Assembly (NCBI GenBank): GCA_963665925.1
Contig: OY762511.1
Span: forward strand, 930,001 to 994,000
DNA length: 64,000 nt
Source: G963665925 sp963665925
Lineage (GTDB): Bacteria; Bacillota; Clostridia; Peptostreptococcales; Acidaminobacteraceae
Direction of reading: 5' to 3'
In this document: positions 42,262-51,452 of the stretch, in pieces
Layout: every line of letters starts with the position of its first letter
Numbering within the stretch: the stretch's first letter is position 1
Position numbers and translations under genes: made by a program
The notes under the pieces: model-generated
Database searches by the model: none
Seen by the model: the letters and a program-made list of their open reading frames with translations, nothing else
Told to the model about the DNA's origin: nothing

Positions 42262-42292
42262 AAAAACCTCTTCAATTTATGAAGAGGTTTTT
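42262..42292. terminator. Bidirectional terminator
   Basis: AAAAACCTCTTCA (42262-42274) pairs with TGAAGAGGTTTTT (42280-42292) around a 5-base loop. It lies between the phosphatase (+) and pyrD (-) ends. Confidence 0.9.
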
Positions 42293-42360
42293 GATTTTGC
42301 GAACCATTCAAATGAATGGAAACGGAGATTCAATATATATGTTCTTCGAAAAGCTGATTG

Positions 42361-43278
42361 CTAGTGCTCTTCAAATGCCTTTTGTATTTCTTCAACGGAG
42401 TTGAAGTTCTGCTTTTCCATGTAGTCCAAAATACCGTCTTTCACATCAATCGTCGCAGTTGGATTTGAGAAATTTGCTGCGCCAACGGCAACTGCCGAAG
42501 CACCTGCAAGCAGGAATTCAACCGCATCTTCTCCACTGCTGATACCACCCATGCCAATAATTGGTATGTTGACTACCTTTGCTACCTGATACACCATTCT
42601 CACCGCCACTGGTTTTACACCTGGCCCGGAGTAGCCGCCAACATTGTTGGCAAGAACAGGCTTCTTTCGGTTAATATCTATACGCATGCCCAAAAGGGTG
42701 TTGATCATGGAAATCGCATCAGCTCCGCCCCGCTCAACCGCACGGGCAATTTCTGTAATATCCGTTACATTGGGAGAAAGCTTGACGATAAGGGGATACT
42801 TGGTAGCAGCCTTGACTGCGCGTGTGACCTTTTCTGCCATATCAGGATCTGTTCCGAAGGCAACCCCGCCTTCTTTTACATTTGGACATGAAATGTTCAG
42901 CTCGATCATGTCAATATCCGCTTCATTGAGTTTTTTTGCAACATCACAGTATTCATCAATGGTTCTGCCGGAGATGTTTACAATAATCTTCGTATCGAAC
43001 TGTCGCAGGAAAGGCACCGATTTTTCGATAAAATAGTCCACGCCTGGATTCTGAAGTCCCACACTGTTCAGCATCCCGCCATATGTCTCCGCAATTCTTG
43101 GCGCAGGATTCCCATTCCAAGGGACACTGGCAACACCTTTTACCACAACGGCGCCCAGCTCATTTAAATCAAGAAACTCACTGTACTCTTCTCCTGAACC
43201 GAAAGTACCCGATGCTGTCATTACAGGATTTTTCAGCTCCACACCTGCAATATTAACCTTTAATCTTGAAGATTTCAT
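42361..43278 (-). CDS. pyrD: Dihydroorotate dehydrogenase, catalytic subunit (type 1B)
   Basis: This 305-residue FMN enzyme interconverts dihydroorotate and orotate. The ATG at 43278 follows GAGGAGG. Motifs of the class 1B subunit are visible: MTASGTFGSGEEYSEF, GLQNPGVDYF, ELNISCPNVKEGG with the catalytic Cys, VKLSPNVTDI, NTLLGMRIDI and GMGGISSGEDAVEFLLAGA. It overlaps the end of pyrK by 26 bp, so the two subunits are coupled. Because type 1B works with NAD through PyrK, it can run in the orotate-reducing, catabolic direction. Confidence 0.96.
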   Translation of the reverse strand: MKSSRLKVNIAGVELKNPVMTASGTFGSGEEYSEFLDLNELGAVVVKGVASVPWNGNPAPRIAETYGGMLNSVGLQNPGVDYFIEKSVPFLRQFDTKIIVNISGRTIDEYCDVAKKLNEADIDMIELNISCPNVKEGGVAFGTDPDMAEKVTRAVKAATKYPLIVKLSPNVTDITEIARAVERGGADAISMINTLLGMRIDINRKKPVLANNVGGYSGPGVKPVAVRMVYQVAKVVNIPIIGMGGISSGEDAVEFLLAGASAVAVGAANFSNPTATIDVKDGILDYMEKQNFNSVEEIQKAFEEH

Positions 43279-44059
43279 CAAACATTACCTCCTCAGAATC
43301 GAATACAGGACCATCCTTACACACTTTCTTATATGTCCAGCCCTGGGGACTGTCATCTTTTATTCTCACAACACAACCGACGCACGAACCCACACCGCAT
43401 CCCATGCGTTCTTCAAGTGAAAGCTGGGCAGGAACCCCATTCTTCTCACTCCAGGCCTTGAGTGCCTTCAGCATGGGTTTGGGGCCACATGAGTAAATCA
43501 TCTGGGCACTGGCTTCGTGCTTATTCATCAGCTCAATAACATTGCCCTTAAAGCCCGCTGCGCCATCGTCTGTCGCAATATGGACCGTCGCATACTTTTG
43601 CAGCTCTTCAATCAAGTAGGGCTCTGATCTGAATCCCACATAGGCTGTAATTTTTCCCGGCAGACGCTTGGCAAGCTCAATCATCGGCGGCGTACCAACA
43701 CCACCAGAGACCAGAATACTTTGGTCAACGCTAGGGTCAAGCCTAAATCCATTGCCAAGTGGGCCCAGGACCTTCACCGTATCGCCTGCTTTGATTTCAG
43801 CGAGTTCCTTTGTTCCCTTACCCACCACTGCATAGACGATTTTAACCAGACCCGACTCAGCATCCACCTCGCAAATGCTGATTGGACGCGGCAGAAGCAG
43901 TGCTTGTGATTTGCAGTATATGTTTACAAACTGCCCCGGCTTGGTAAGCGCAGCAATCTCTTTCTGTTCAAACGAAAGGGCATAAATTCCCTGTGCAATT
44001 TCCGAATTATCCTTAACGGCAGCCTCAACCACCTTTTTTTTACTATTGTCTACACACAT
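43253..44059 (-). CDS. pyrK: Dihydroorotate dehydrogenase electron transfer subunit
   Basis: This 268-residue FAD and [2Fe-2S] subunit links PyrD to NAD(H). Domain order: FAD-binding barrel with LLLPRPISICEVD, NAD-binding region with ILVSGGVGTPPMIELAKRL, and C-terminal cysteines MGCGVGSCVGCVVRI plus a later KKVCKDGPVF. ATG 44059 follows GGAGGG and overlaps the pyrC end by 10 bp. Confidence 0.95.
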   Translation of the reverse strand: MCVDNSKKKVVEAAVKDNSEIAQGIYALSFEQKEIAALTKPGQFVNIYCKSQALLLPRPISICEVDAESGLVKIVYAVVGKGTKELAEIKAGDTVKVLGPLGNGFRLDPSVDQSILVSGGVGTPPMIELAKRLPGKITAYVGFRSEPYLIEELQKYATVHIATDDGAAGFKGNVIELMNKHEASAQMIYSCGPKPMLKALKAWSEKNGVPAQLSLEERMGCGVGSCVGCVVRIKDDSPQGWTYKKVCKDGPVFDSEEVMFDEIFKIKG

Positions 44060-45339
44060 GTGCAGCCCTCCTCAACATATACAATTTCTCCATTTACCAT
44101 CGTCATCACAGCCTTGCCTTTAAGCTGCATTCCCTGAAATGGTGTATTGACACCCTTTGACTGGAAGGCGGCAGCGTCGACGCACCAGGATTTTTCCGTA
44201 TCAATAATCGTAATATCCGCATCGCTTCCGACCTTCAGGCTCCCCTTGTCTATTCCAAGGATTCTTGCCGGCTCCGTGCTCATTTTTCGCACGATTTCAT
44301 TCATTTCAAGAAGACCCGTATGATAGAGCTCATTCAGGGCAAGACCAACAGATGTTTCAAGGCCGACGATGCCATTTGCCGCTTTAACCAGATCCGCTGC
44401 CTTATCCTCCAAGGTATGCGGTGCATGGTCTGTCGCGATTACATCAATGGTTCCATCTGCCAGTGCCTGCTTCAAAGCCTCAACATCTTCCTGCACGCGT
44501 AGTGGCGGACTCATTTTAGCATTTGTCCCATGACTTCTAATGGCGTCCTCAGTCAAGGTGAAGTGGTGGGGTGCCGCTTCACAGGTTATATTCACACCGC
44601 TTTGCTTTGCAGTGCGTACAATTTCCACACCCCGTTTTGAAGAAATATGCTGGATGTGGACATGGGCACCTGTCTCTTCAGCAAGAAAGGCATCTCTGAG
44701 TATCATGATTTCCTCTGTAAGGGCCGGAATGCCTTTGAGTCCATACTCACTTGAGAGTCTTCCCATGTTAATCGAGCGGTCAAACATGAGTTTGGGATCC
44801 TCACAGTGGCATCCCACTACCAGACCAAGCGCACGTGCCGCTTTCAGGGCCTCCAGCATGACTGATGTGTCTTCGACGCTCTTTCCATCGTCGGTGATTC
44901 CAACAATGCCGTGTGCCAGCATCTGCTCGTAGGGCGACAAAGTGTCTCCTGCAAGGTCTTGTGTAATACTCCCCATCATGAGCACATTACAGGGCGCTGA
45001 CTTGGCCTTTTTCTGAATAAGCTGAATGGTTTCAACGGAATCAATGACCGGATTTGTGTTCGGCATGCAGACCACTGTGGTAAAACCGCCTGCCACAGCC
45101 GCCCTTGACCCTGTCTCAATGCTTTCCTTATGCTCGAAGCCCGGCTCTCTGAAATGAACATGCATATCAATCAGCCCTGGGACAACATATTTTCCCCTTG
45201 CATCAACAATGACCGCATCATCATTTGTTATATTTTTATCAATTTGTTTTATTTTACCATCTATAACCAATAAGTCTCTTATTTCATTTAAGTCTTGGGA
45301 GGGGTCAACAACCCGCCCACCTTTGATTAAAGTTTTCAT
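44050..45339 (-). CDS. pyrC: Dihydroorotase
   Basis: This 429-residue Zn amidohydrolase interconverts N-carbamoyl-aspartate and dihydroorotate. ATG 45339 follows GAGAGGT and trims 17 residues from the longest frame. Motifs: DMHVHFREPGFEHKE with metal histidines, GGFTTVVCMPNTNPV, HCEDP, HIQHISSKRGVE and ATDHAPHT. It begins the coupled pyrC-pyrK-pyrD set; no pyrB, pyrE or pyrF accompanies it in this window. Confidence 0.95.
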   Translation of the reverse strand: MKTLIKGGRVVDPSQDLNEIRDLLVIDGKIKQIDKNITNDDAVIVDARGKYVVPGLIDMHVHFREPGFEHKESIETGSRAAVAGGFTTVVCMPNTNPVIDSVETIQLIQKKAKSAPCNVLMMGSITQDLAGDTLSPYEQMLAHGIVGITDDGKSVEDTSVMLEALKAARALGLVVGCHCEDPKLMFDRSINMGRLSSEYGLKGIPALTEEIMILRDAFLAEETGAHVHIQHISSKRGVEIVRTAKQSGVNITCEAAPHHFTLTEDAIRSHGTNAKMSPPLRVQEDVEALKQALADGTIDVIATDHAPHTLEDKAADLVKAANGIVGLETSVGLALNELYHTGLLEMNEIVRKMSTEPARILGIDKGSLKVGSDADITIIDTEKSWCVDAAAFQSKGVNTPFQGMQLKGKAVMTMVNGEIVYVEEGCTCV

Positions 45340-45367
45340 AAACGACCTCTCTGTAGTCGAAAATCTC

Positions 45368-45393
45368 ATATGGTCAAGCCCTAGGACCATATG
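45368..45393 (-). promoter_or_regulatory. Inverted repeat upstream of pyrC
   Basis: CATATGGTC (45368-45376) pairs with GACCATATG (45385-45393). It lies 29-54 bases upstream of the pyrC ATG; on the minus strand a TATAGC element overlaps its upstream edge. It could be an operator or leader hairpin. It does not look like a PyrR-binding loop. Confidence 0.4.
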
Positions 45394-45437
45394 CTATAAT
45401 GAGAATAACCATTATTTTGCTTTTGAGCATTTTGCTC

Positions 45438-46676
45438 TTAGGCATTTTTTTTTGCCAGTTTTACCAGCGTTCTATATAGTATTTTAAGGCCGTTTTCCAA
45501 ATCTCTTGGATTTACGGCTTCATTTTTATTGTGGCTGACACCCTTCACGCATGGAATGAAGATTAGTGATGATGGTACGAGCTTTGCAAGATTCATTGTG
45601 TCATGTCCCGCGCCACTCAGCATACGCTGATAAGACAATCCCAAAGTTTCACATTCCACTTGAATCTCACTCTGTAGAGCTTCATCCAAAATGACCGGTT
45701 TCTCCTGACTGATGATTTCAATCCGGTAATCCGTCTGATTCTCTTCACAGATTTCCTTCGTACGCTCAGTGATGTAATTGAAGGTGCGCAAAATACTGCT
45801 GACATCAACGCCTCTTATGTCAATTGAAATGATTGCCTGCCCAGGAACCACATTCATAGCGCCAGGATATACTTCACAGTTGCCTACAGTGGCAACGGTT
45901 TTGTATTTTGACTCCTCTCGCCCCTTCTTTTCAACCTCTACGATAATCTTTGAGGCAGTTGTGAGCGCGTCTCTTCGCATTTCCATAGGACAGCTACCCG
46001 AATGGGCTTCTTCTCCAATGAGTTTGATCCGCATACGGCTCGGTGCCGCAATGGCTTCAACGATTCCAATGTCAATTCCTTTGCGTTCCAATATGGGGCC
46101 CTGCTCAATATGCAGTTCTACAAAGGCTTTGACTGTTTCAGGGGTCACGTAGGTCATCGGCTGGTCCAAGATGCCGTGTGCAGACAGCGCATCATGGATT
46201 GATTGTCCCTCTTTGTCCTTGTAGTATTTCAAGGCGTCCAGGCCAAGTCTGTTTGTGATGATTTTGCTTCCTACGGTAGACACGTTGAACCTGCTGGATT
46301 CTTCTATGCTGAATACCACAATCTCGACAGGGTGTTCGTGCTCAATCTCATGGTCGATCATCATCTGAACTGCCTCAGCAGCTGCGATGACCCCCAGGGT
46401 GCCATCGTAGGCGCCACCGCCTGGCACCGTATCGATGTGAGAACCCACGAGAACTGATGGCAATGAAGCATCAGTTCCCGCTTTTCTTCCAATGATATTT
46501 CCAATCTTGTCTTCCCTGACCTCTAAGCCCATATCTTCAAAATAGCTTTTTGCGATTTTTCGAGCTTCGAAATCGGGTCCAGTAAGTGCAAGTCTGGAAA
46601 TACCCATATCCGGTTCAAAGCCGACCGCGTTAATCCGGTTCAGTTTCTCAATAAATCTATTCATATCAACAGTCAT
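45438..46676 (-). CDS. M20 family amidohydrolase (N-carbamoyl-amino acid hydrolase/allantoate amidohydrolase type)
   Basis: This 412-residue Zn peptidase-family enzyme hydrolyses ureido acids such as N-carbamoyl-amino acids or allantoate to the amino acid, CO2 and ammonia. The ATG at 46676 follows GAGAGG, 16 bp after the TRAP stop. Zn-binding motifs are GSHIDTVPGGGAYDGTLG, FSIEESSRF, ELHIEQGPILE and the C-terminal SGAGHDTMNLAKL. It lies between a TRAP importer and pyrC-K-D, which makes N-carbamoyl-L-aspartate (ureidosuccinate) the most economical substrate. Confidence 0.9.
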   Translation of the reverse strand: MTVDMNRFIEKLNRINAVGFEPDMGISRLALTGPDFEARKIAKSYFEDMGLEVREDKIGNIIGRKAGTDASLPSVLVGSHIDTVPGGGAYDGTLGVIAAAEAVQMMIDHEIEHEHPVEIVVFSIEESSRFNVSTVGSKIITNRLGLDALKYYKDKEGQSIHDALSAHGILDQPMTYVTPETVKAFVELHIEQGPILERKGIDIGIVEAIAAPSRMRIKLIGEEAHSGSCPMEMRRDALTTASKIIVEVEKKGREESKYKTVATVGNCEVYPGAMNVVPGQAIISIDIRGVDVSSILRTFNYITERTKEICEENQTDYRIEIISQEKPVILDEALQSEIQVECETLGLSYQRMLSGAGHDTMNLAKLVPSSLIFIPCVKGVSHNKNEAVNPRDLENGLKILYRTLVKLAKKNA

Positions 46677-46692
46677 ATAGCAACCTCTCAGC

Positions 46693-47970
46693 TTATCCAT
46701 AAATTAGCCTTGGCAATAATAGTGAAATGTCTGGAACATAGGTGATCAGAAGAAGACCTGCGATACTTACGAATACGAACACAACCGCTGCCGGAATGAT
46801 TTTGGAAATCGACACACCGGTCACGCTGTTTGCCACAAAGAGATTCAGGCCAAACGGCGGTGTAAAGTTACCAATTGAAAGGTTTGCAACCATGATAATC
46901 CCCAGGTGTACCGGGTCAATGCCCATACTCGTTGCGATTGGATAGAGCAGTGGTGCCAGAATGATAATGGCTGCGACACCGTCCATGAACATACCTACAA
47001 TCAGAAGGACCACATTGATAATCAGCAGGAAGACGATGGGCGAATGAACATTCTGCAGAATACCTGATGTCAGGGCCTGTGGTACACGGGCAACCGTGAG
47101 GAACCATCCGAATGTCTGGGCGCCAGCTACAAGTATGAGCACCTGTGCACATGTTGTTGCAGAGTCAACACAGATTTCGACCAGCTTCTTAAAATCAATT
47201 TCCTTATAGATGAACATACCAACAAAGATTGCATAGACTGCAGAAATACCTGCTGACTCAGTCGGTGTGAAAATACCAAAATAAATACCACCCAGAATAA
47301 TAACAGGTACTGCAAGCGACCATGCCGCATCCTTGATATTGGTCAGCACCTCTGACACAGTTGCCTTACCATCAACAGCAAGGGCGTGCTTTCTCGAATA
47401 GAAATAGATATAAACCATAGTTGCAAGGCCGTAAACGATCCCTGCGCCGATGCCTGCCATAAAGAGTTCCCCAACTGAAGTCCCTGTTGTTGTCGCATAG
47501 ATGATCAGGGTAATACTCGGAGGAATAAGAAGTGCGACAGACCCTGAGGATGTAATCAGACCAAGAGAGAAGCCTTCTGGATACTTCTGCTTGATCAGCT
47601 CCGGATAAAGGGACTTGCCCATGGCGATTACTGTCGCTGGACTCGATCCCGACAGTGCGCCAAATACCATACAGGCAAATTCTGTCGTATATGCCAGTCC
47701 GCCCTTCACGTTGCCCACAAGGCTTCGTGTCAGCTTCAGAATTCTGTCAGAAAGACCGCCCACGACCATGACATTGGCTGCAAAGATGAAGAATGGCATG
47801 GACATGAGTGCGAACTTATCTACGCCTCCAAACGCTTTCTGAATCATAATCATCGGTGTCATATCCGTGAAAAACAGCATGACTAGGAAGACTGTCAGAT
47901 TAAGTGCAATAAAGATCGGAACGCTGCCCAGCAGCAGGGTTATGAGTAATGCAATCAGTACAAGCAACAT
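46693..47970 (-). CDS. dctM: TRAP transporter large membrane subunit (DctM)
   Basis: This 425-residue subunit has about 12 helices, with GALSGSSPATVIAMGKSLYPELIKQKY, PPSITLIIYATTTG, GIFTPTESAGISAVY and GNFTPPFGLNLFV. ATG 47970 follows GGTGAAC. It is the third gene of the IclR-controlled operon. It differs clearly from the DctM at 29974, so the two importers carry different acids. Confidence 0.95.
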   Translation of the reverse strand: MLLVLIALLITLLLGSVPIFIALNLTVFLVMLFFTDMTPMIMIQKAFGGVDKFALMSMPFFIFAANVMVVGGLSDRILKLTRSLVGNVKGGLAYTTEFACMVFGALSGSSPATVIAMGKSLYPELIKQKYPEGFSLGLITSSGSVALLIPPSITLIIYATTTGTSVGELFMAGIGAGIVYGLATMVYIYFYSRKHALAVDGKATVSEVLTNIKDAAWSLAVPVIILGGIYFGIFTPTESAGISAVYAIFVGMFIYKEIDFKKLVEICVDSATTCAQVLILVAGAQTFGWFLTVARVPQALTSGILQNVHSPIVFLLIINVVLLIVGMFMDGVAAIIILAPLLYPIATSMGIDPVHLGIIMVANLSIGNFTPPFGLNLFVANSVTGVSISKIIPAAVVFVFVSIAGLLLITYVPDISLLLPRLIYG

Positions 47971-47971
47971 A

Positions 47972-48457
47972 CTAGTTCACCCCGCTTTCAGAAACATGGA
48001 CCTTCATAAAAACCTGCGCGTAAAGATTTTGAGCCAATCTCAAGGACATCAGCACAAACCCGAGGGGGATTGCAACATACGGAATCCACATTGGCAGCTG
48101 AAGTGCTGGAGAAACCTGACCAGTAGAGATACTGAATATTACAAGCTTGCTACCGTAAAATGCCATGCTCACCGTGAAGAACAATGCGATGATATCCACA
48201 ACGATTGTCGCAAGTCGCTTGCTCTTGACCGGCAGCATTTCATAAAAGAAATCAATACTCACATGGGCGTGCTTTCTCACACAGATACTGCTTCCGATAA
48301 ACGTAATCCAGATCATCAGATACTTGACCAGCTCTTCAGCCCAGCTTGTACCCGATTTAAAAACGTATCTTAGAATAACGTTTGTGAATACAATAAGTGT
48401 GGCTGTAAGGAGTGCAGCACCACAAAAGTATTCCTCTAGCTTATCGAGAAATCTCAT
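47972..48457 (-). CDS. dctQ: TRAP transporter small membrane subunit (DctQ)
   Basis: This 161-residue protein has four helices. Conserved NVILRYVFKSGTSWAEELVKYLMIWITFIGSSICVRKHAHVSIDFF in the N-half and LPMWIPYVAIPLGFVLMSLR in the C-half match the DctQ family. ATG 48457 follows AAGGTGAG. The stop is 1 bp upstream of dctM. Confidence 0.93.
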   Translation of the reverse strand: MRFLDKLEEYFCGAALLTATLIVFTNVILRYVFKSGTSWAEELVKYLMIWITFIGSSICVRKHAHVSIDFFYEMLPVKSKRLATIVVDIIALFFTVSMAFYGSKLVIFSISTGQVSPALQLPMWIPYVAIPLGFVLMSLRLAQNLYAQVFMKVHVSESGVN

Positions 48458-48519
48458 ATTTTCTCACCTTTCTTGGAGGAGGAGGTTTAATGACCGGAGT
48501 CAGAAAACCTCTTCATATA

Positions 48520-49539
48520 TTAGTTTGTTTCTTGATAAATCCTGTCTAGAATTTCTTTCTTCGATTCTGAATCTGCAAATTTCGCATGTACCGCTTTTGA
48601 AACTTCAGCAAACTCTGCGCGTTCTTCTTCTGACAGCTCATAGACATTGATATCCGATGCCTTGATTTCATCCAGATATGCACTTTCCTTTTCGCTTAGG
48701 CTCTCGCGCTGGATATCTCTAGCGTATTTTTCAGCTTCCAGAATGATATTTTTGTTTTCATCGGATAGCTTGTCGAACCAAGTCTTGTTTGCAATGAACT
48801 CATATGCAAGGAATCCGTGATTACTGATAATCAGGTTATCTTGAACCTCATAAAACTTATTCATGGCGATTGTCGAAATTGGATTTTCCTGTCCATCTAC
48901 GATTTTCTGCTGCAGTGCGTTATAGAGCTCAGCATATTCGATCGGTACTGGACTTGCACCCCATGTTTCATACTGTGCAATCAGCAGTGGCGAAGGCATA
49001 ACACGCATCTTGACGCCTTTAAAATCTTCAGGCGTATGGATCTGTTTGCTGCTCGTTGTGAAGTTCTTAAAGCCTGCACCCCAGAATCCCAAACCTTTCA
49101 GACCTTTTGCTTCCGACTTTTCAAGCAGAAGCGCACCTGTATCACCATCTAGCACTTCCCACATTTTCGCCGCATTTGGCCACAGGAAGGGATAATCAAT
49201 AACCTGTAGTTCGTCAACAAAAGGTGTCATGACTGCAATTGGCTGCAATGTCATTTCATGCGATCCCATTTGAACGCCTTCCACCTGCTCACGCATAGAT
49301 CCGAGCTGCATTGACGGATAGATATCTACTGTAATCTGTCCATTGCTAAGTGCTTCCACCTTCTCCTTGAATGCTACTGCACCTTCGTGCTCAGAACTAT
49401 TTTCTGGCTGATTGTGGCTAAACTTGATTGTCATGCTCTCTGGTGCATTTCCTTCTGAAGTCCCCTCTCCAGAACCACATCCTGCAAGTGCAAATGTTAC
49501 CAGCACAAGCATTGCTAAAATTCCCATTACCTTTTTCAT
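48520..49539 (-). CDS. dctP: TRAP transporter substrate-binding lipoprotein (DctP)
   Basis: This 339-residue binding lipoprotein has the signal MKKVMGILAMLVLVTFALAGC with lipobox LAGC. DctP regions are present: FSHNQPENSSEHEGAVAFKEKVEALSNGQI, MREQVEGVQMGSHEM, VKMRVMPSPLLIAQYETWGASPVPIEYAELYNALQQKIVDGQENP with the ligand-binding Arg. ATG 49539 follows AAGGAGGG. It is the first gene after tandem IclR-type palindromes, so it is the most strongly regulated gene of the putative orotate locus. Confidence 0.94.
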   Translation of the reverse strand: MKKVMGILAMLVLVTFALAGCGSGEGTSEGNAPESMTIKFSHNQPENSSEHEGAVAFKEKVEALSNGQITVDIYPSMQLGSMREQVEGVQMGSHEMTLQPIAVMTPFVDELQVIDYPFLWPNAAKMWEVLDGDTGALLLEKSEAKGLKGLGFWGAGFKNFTTSSKQIHTPEDFKGVKMRVMPSPLLIAQYETWGASPVPIEYAELYNALQQKIVDGQENPISTIAMNKFYEVQDNLIISNHGFLAYEFIANKTWFDKLSDENKNIILEAEKYARDIQRESLSEKESAYLDEIKASDINVYELSEEERAEFAEVSKAVHAKFADSESKKEILDRIYQETN

Positions 49540-49587
49540 TTTGCCCTCCTTCTACTCATTAAAGTAAATAAGTGATAAATGCTCTTT

Positions 49588-49624
49588 ATTCCGCTCTGCG
49601 GAATCTCATTTCGCATAATGGAAT
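49588..49624 (-). promoter_or_regulatory. Tandem IclR-type operator palindromes
   Basis: ATTCCGC-TCT-GCGGAAT (49588-49604) is a perfect palindrome. A degenerate copy, ATTTCGC-ATA-ATGGAAT, lies at 49608-49624, 20 bp (two helical turns) away. Their position 50-85 bases upstream of dctP and beside an IclR gene suggests operator sites of that regulator. Confidence 0.7.
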
Positions 49625-49683
49625 ACACTACTAATTTTACTGATAGCATATAACCTTGTCAAGAATTATCAAAAAACATGCAT

Positions 49684-49716
49684 AAAAAAAAGCTTTACTG
49701 AATACAGCAAAGCCTT
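49684..49716 (-). terminator. Terminator of the IclR gene
   Basis: On the minus strand, GGCTTTGCTG and CAGTAAAGCT form a stem (one mismatch), followed by TTTTTTAT. It lies just after the IclR stop. Confidence 0.7.
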
Positions 49717-49737
49717 TAATATGCGGTCTTTATTCAA

Positions 49738-50472
49738 TTATTCATTGTATCCGAGATTATGGGAAATTCTATACGCAGCTTCAACGACATCTTGAATCAA
49801 GGGTTCATCTACGCCCTTCAAACCTGTCATCGTCAAACTTGCCACCACTTTGTTTGAGAAATCACGAATCGGTACAGAAACTGCATCAACACCATCTTCA
49901 AGCTCACGCTCACACAATGCATAACCCTTCTCTCGAATTTTCATAAGCTTGTTCTTCAAATCGAGTGGCTGGGTAATTGTAAAATCAGTGAACTTCTTAT
50001 AGGTCTCTTCTTTGAGCAGCTGGTCAATCTTTTCATCAGACTCATAGGCCATGATTGCCTGTGCCGCCGCAGCCGCATTCAATGGCATCTCACTGCCCAA
50101 TTTCACATAGAACTTCATACTCGACGAGAGCTCTACAGTCTCTATGCAGACAACCAGATTATTCTGACTCACACTTAGGAACACCAGCTTGTCATGCTTT
50201 TCACTGACCCATTTCATATGTGGAAGTGCAATGGTCCTGATATCATAATGATTTAACAGATTCACTGCCAGCGTCAGCACCTTTAGCCCAACCCTATACT
50301 TTTTGGTATCAGGTTCCTGTGCGACATAGCCAATTTTTTTCAGGGATGCCAGCATCCTGTGCACCGAACTGGGCGAAAGACTCATCTTTTCAGATAGCTC
50401 CGATACGGAGTATCCATCTTTGGCTTCTACCAATATATCCAGTAGTTCTGAGATTCTGTCAACAATCTGCAT
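49738..50472 (-). CDS. IclR family transcription regulator
   Basis: This 244-residue regulator has an N-terminal winged helix (DRISELLDILVEAKDGYSVSELSEKMSLSPSSVHRMLASLKKIGYV) and a C-terminal ligand-binding domain (MKFYVKLGSEMPLNAAAAAQAIMAY, GYALCERELEDGVDAVSVPIRDFSNKVVASLTMTG). ATG 50472 follows AGAGGAAC. It lies upstream of, and on the same strand as, the TRAP-amidohydrolase-pyrCKD genes and next to tandem palindromes, so it is probably their local regulator. Confidence 0.93.
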   Translation of the reverse strand: MQIVDRISELLDILVEAKDGYSVSELSEKMSLSPSSVHRMLASLKKIGYVAQEPDTKKYRVGLKVLTLAVNLLNHYDIRTIALPHMKWVSEKHDKLVFLSVSQNNLVVCIETVELSSSMKFYVKLGSEMPLNAAAAAQAIMAYESDEKIDQLLKEETYKKFTDFTITQPLDLKNKLMKIREKGYALCERELEDGVDAVSVPIRDFSNKVVASLTMTGLKGVDEPLIQDVVEAAYRISHNLGYNE

Positions 50473-50588
50473 AATCACCGTTCCTCTTCCTCATAGTCAT
50501 TACTTCTAAAATACTTGATGGGATTATTATTGTCAAGCACTGGAAGTTGTTTATGGGGTTTTGAACCTCAGTTACCGAATATGCACTC

Positions 50589-51452
50589 CTAATTTTCATC
50601 CACTGAAATACCAACGGTTTCAATCAAAGTATCTGTCATTTCATCAAGAAAATTCAAGTCCGGCGACATGGCGTACAGAACCAGTGTCATTTCTTTTTCT
50701 TCAATTTTCGTAACCCAAACTCTAGTGTACATGGTCATTGATGGGAAGTCATGCGTGATTTCTTTTGTCGGAAGTCCAAACTGAAAATAAGCTTCTTTGA
50801 ATGCCTTATAGCTATGGACTGGGCTGTTGGTGCTTATTCGGCTGGTCGCAACAGTAAAGTCAAGTCCATCTAGGATTTTCGCCGAATACACCGTATCCTC
50901 CGTGTCAAAGATTACCTGACCTGACTTTGCACCCAAGCTGCTCAATACAAGCCAGGTATAGTCAAATTTTCCCAAGGACTCCAGGGCAGCTGCATTGACA
51001 CCTCTGTCATGGAACAGATAGCTGACCGCCTCCGGTTCTTTCAAAAGATAGGCACCATAGAATGCGCCTTCATACACTGAACCAGATTCATAAAATCGGG
51101 AATGTCCTGCCCAGGCGTCATATGCACTGAAGTTATACAAAATAGTAAGCTGAACGGGCCTTTCAATCCACTTGGAAAAGGAATCACTCGCATCATATAT
51201 AAGCATAAAGGGATACCAGTTCTGGGAGCTGCTCACTTTACCAGCTGGAAAGTCAATATGAACAGACTCGGTTTCTGTAAGTGCAGTTCGACCTTGTATC
51301 ATATTGTTCCATGACATGACCAGCATACTTGGAAGTATTCGGGTCATGGGGACAAGCGCCATAGCGGCAACCAGGGCTATCCCCAGAATCAGGCTGAAGA
51401 ATATGCGATATTTGACTGCGCGTTTGCGGTATTTTTTCCCGTCTCGTTCCAT
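50589..51452 (-). CDS. Single-pass membrane protein, possibly anti-sigma-factor-like
   Basis: This is a 287-residue protein. The start is taken at ATG 51452 because GGAGG lies 5 bases before it; the longer frame's ATG lacks a ribosome site. A basic N-terminus (~20 residues) is followed by one membrane helix (FFSLILGIALVAAMALV) and a ~240-residue extracellular domain. A central part (AVSYLFHDRGVNAAALESLGKFDYTWLVLSSL) loosely recalls the C-terminal domain of YhdL-type sigma regulators, but no sigma factor gene is adjacent, so this is a weak guess. It is probably a single-gene transcript. Confidence 0.6.
   Translation of the reverse strand: MERDGKKYRKRAVKYRIFFSLILGIALVAAMALVPMTRILPSMLVMSWNNMIQGRTALTETESVHIDFPAGKVSSSQNWYPFMLIYDASDSFSKWIERPVQLTILYNFSAYDAWAGHSRFYESGSVYEGAFYGAYLLKEPEAVSYLFHDRGVNAAALESLGKFDYTWLVLSSLGAKSGQVIFDTEDTVYSAKILDGLDFTVATSRISTNSPVHSYKAFKEAYFQFGLPTKEITHDFPSMTMYTRVWVTKIEEKEMTLVLYAMSPDLNFLDEMTDTLIETVGISVDEN

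Noticed and set aside
47867..48373. Open frame of 168 codons opposite dctQ/dctM
   Set aside because: It is antisense to two clear TRAP subunits and matches no family.
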